Assembly (NCBI GenBank): GCA_017745115.1
Contig: JAGIAA010000001.1
Location: 62,001-126,000 of the forward strand
DNA from: Sphingobium sp.
GTDB taxonomy: Bacteria > Pseudomonadota > Alphaproteobacteria > Sphingomonadales > Sphingomonadaceae
DNA: 64,000 bases
Direction: 5' to 3'
Below the pieces are notes generated by a model. The model saw only the letters and a program-made list of their open reading frames with translations. It ran no database searches and had not been told where the DNA came from. Below are positions 63,780 through 64,000 of the stretch, in pieces. The position numbers and the translations under genes were made by a program. Every line of letters starts with the position of its first letter. Position 1 is the stretch's first letter.

Positions 63780-64000
63780 ATGAAAACCAGCGGTAACACC
63801 ATTCTCATCACCGGCGGCGGCTCGGGCATCGGCCGTGAGCTGGCGCAGCGCTTCCATGATCTCGGCAACACCGTCATCGTCGCGGGCCGCACGCTTGCGA
63901 GCCTCGAAGGGACGATATCCGGGCGCGCAAACATGCACGCCCTCACTGTCGACATGACCGATGCCGCCGCCATCGAGGCTTTCGCAGCGGAAGCCATCGC
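63780..64000 (+). CDS. Short-chain dehydrogenase (3' end cut)
   Basis: The N-terminal 73 residues of an SDR before the window ends: MKTSGNTILITGGGSGIGRE with the TGxxxGIG nucleotide motif, VIVAGR, then HALTVDMTD. It resembles DltE-like oxidoreductases that usually accompany HxlR regulators. The ATG at 63780 has a good AAGGAG upstream. Confidence 0.85.
   Translation, partial: MKTSGNTILITGGGSGIGRELAQRFHDLGNTVIVAGRTLASLEGTISGRANMHALTVDMTDAAAIEAFAAEAI

Overview
The window reads as chromosomal DNA of a sphingomonad (order Sphingomonadales, Alphaproteobacteria), probably close to Sphingobium, Novosphingobium or Sphingomonas. The support is high GC throughout, the panB / TPR protein / bamB / der order, a cytosolic NAD-linked formate dehydrogenase of the fds type, a TonB-dependent receptor of sphingomonad style, and several genes I recognise from lignin-degrading sphingomonads (ligM, ligW, a lignostilbene dioxygenase). 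I see no rRNA, tRNA, CRISPR array, integrase, transposase or phage gene.

Layout. (1) 1-3146: end of a flagellar cluster (flhA cut by the window edge, fliA, a small membrane protein). (2) 3222-8395: housekeeping block panB, a TPR membrane protein, bamB, der, a TusA-like sulfur carrier and an Hpt protein. (3) 8553-15410: a tightly overlapping formate dehydrogenase operon fdsG-fdsB-mobA-fdsA-fdsD-fdhD followed by an acetyltransferase. (4) 15469-20847: aromatic-acid transporter, MarR regulator, lignostilbene dioxygenase, DUF3237 protein, luciferase-like oxidoreductase and a small secreted protein. (5) 20867-33572: copCD, a GMC oxidoreductase, three MFS transporters, a LigW-like decarboxylase, an aldehyde dehydrogenase, a SnoaL-like protein, and a cytochrome c paired with an exported oxidoreductase whose D-amino-acid-oxidase fold appears circularly permuted. 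(6) 33663-37942: the ligM-metF-ligH operon for tetrahydrofolate-dependent O-demethylation. (7) 38188-45476: VOC protein, hydrolase, alcohol dehydrogenase, IclR, a phosphatase/SDR in-frame fusion, an amidohydrolase, a DUF4188/TetR divergent pair and a small membrane protein. (8) 45530-55427: a seven-gene oxidation module on the minus strand (vanillyl-alcohol-oxidase-like flavoprotein, lipoprotein cytochrome c, small Tat protein, acyl-CoA ligase, two PQQ dehydrogenases, aldehyde dehydrogenase). (9) 55574-64000: TonB receptor, lipoprotein, NTF2-like protein, SDR, tannase/feruloyl esterase, small proteins, HxlR regulator and the start of another SDR.

How the parts may work together. The esterase, the TonB receptor and the MFS carriers would release and import methoxylated aromatics. 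The VAO-like enzyme, PQQ dehydrogenases and aldehyde dehydrogenases would oxidise side chains. The dioxygenase would split stilbene dimers and LigW would remove carboxyl groups. LigM moves the aryl methyl group to tetrahydrofolate, MetF oxidises it, LigH can release formate with ATP formation, and the Fds enzyme about 20 kb away can oxidise formate to CO2 with NADH. A bifunctional FolD-type step is needed and is not in the window. This scheme is inference from gene identity and proximity.

The observations I would check first are the apparent circular permutation at 32313-33572, the phosphatase/SDR fusion that depends on a six-A run at 42450-42455, the two PQQ dehydrogenases that differ at both the disulfide and the metal-selecting position, the hairpin after every gene of the ligM operon, and the probable small Tat escort protein next to a flavoprotein that lacks its own signal.
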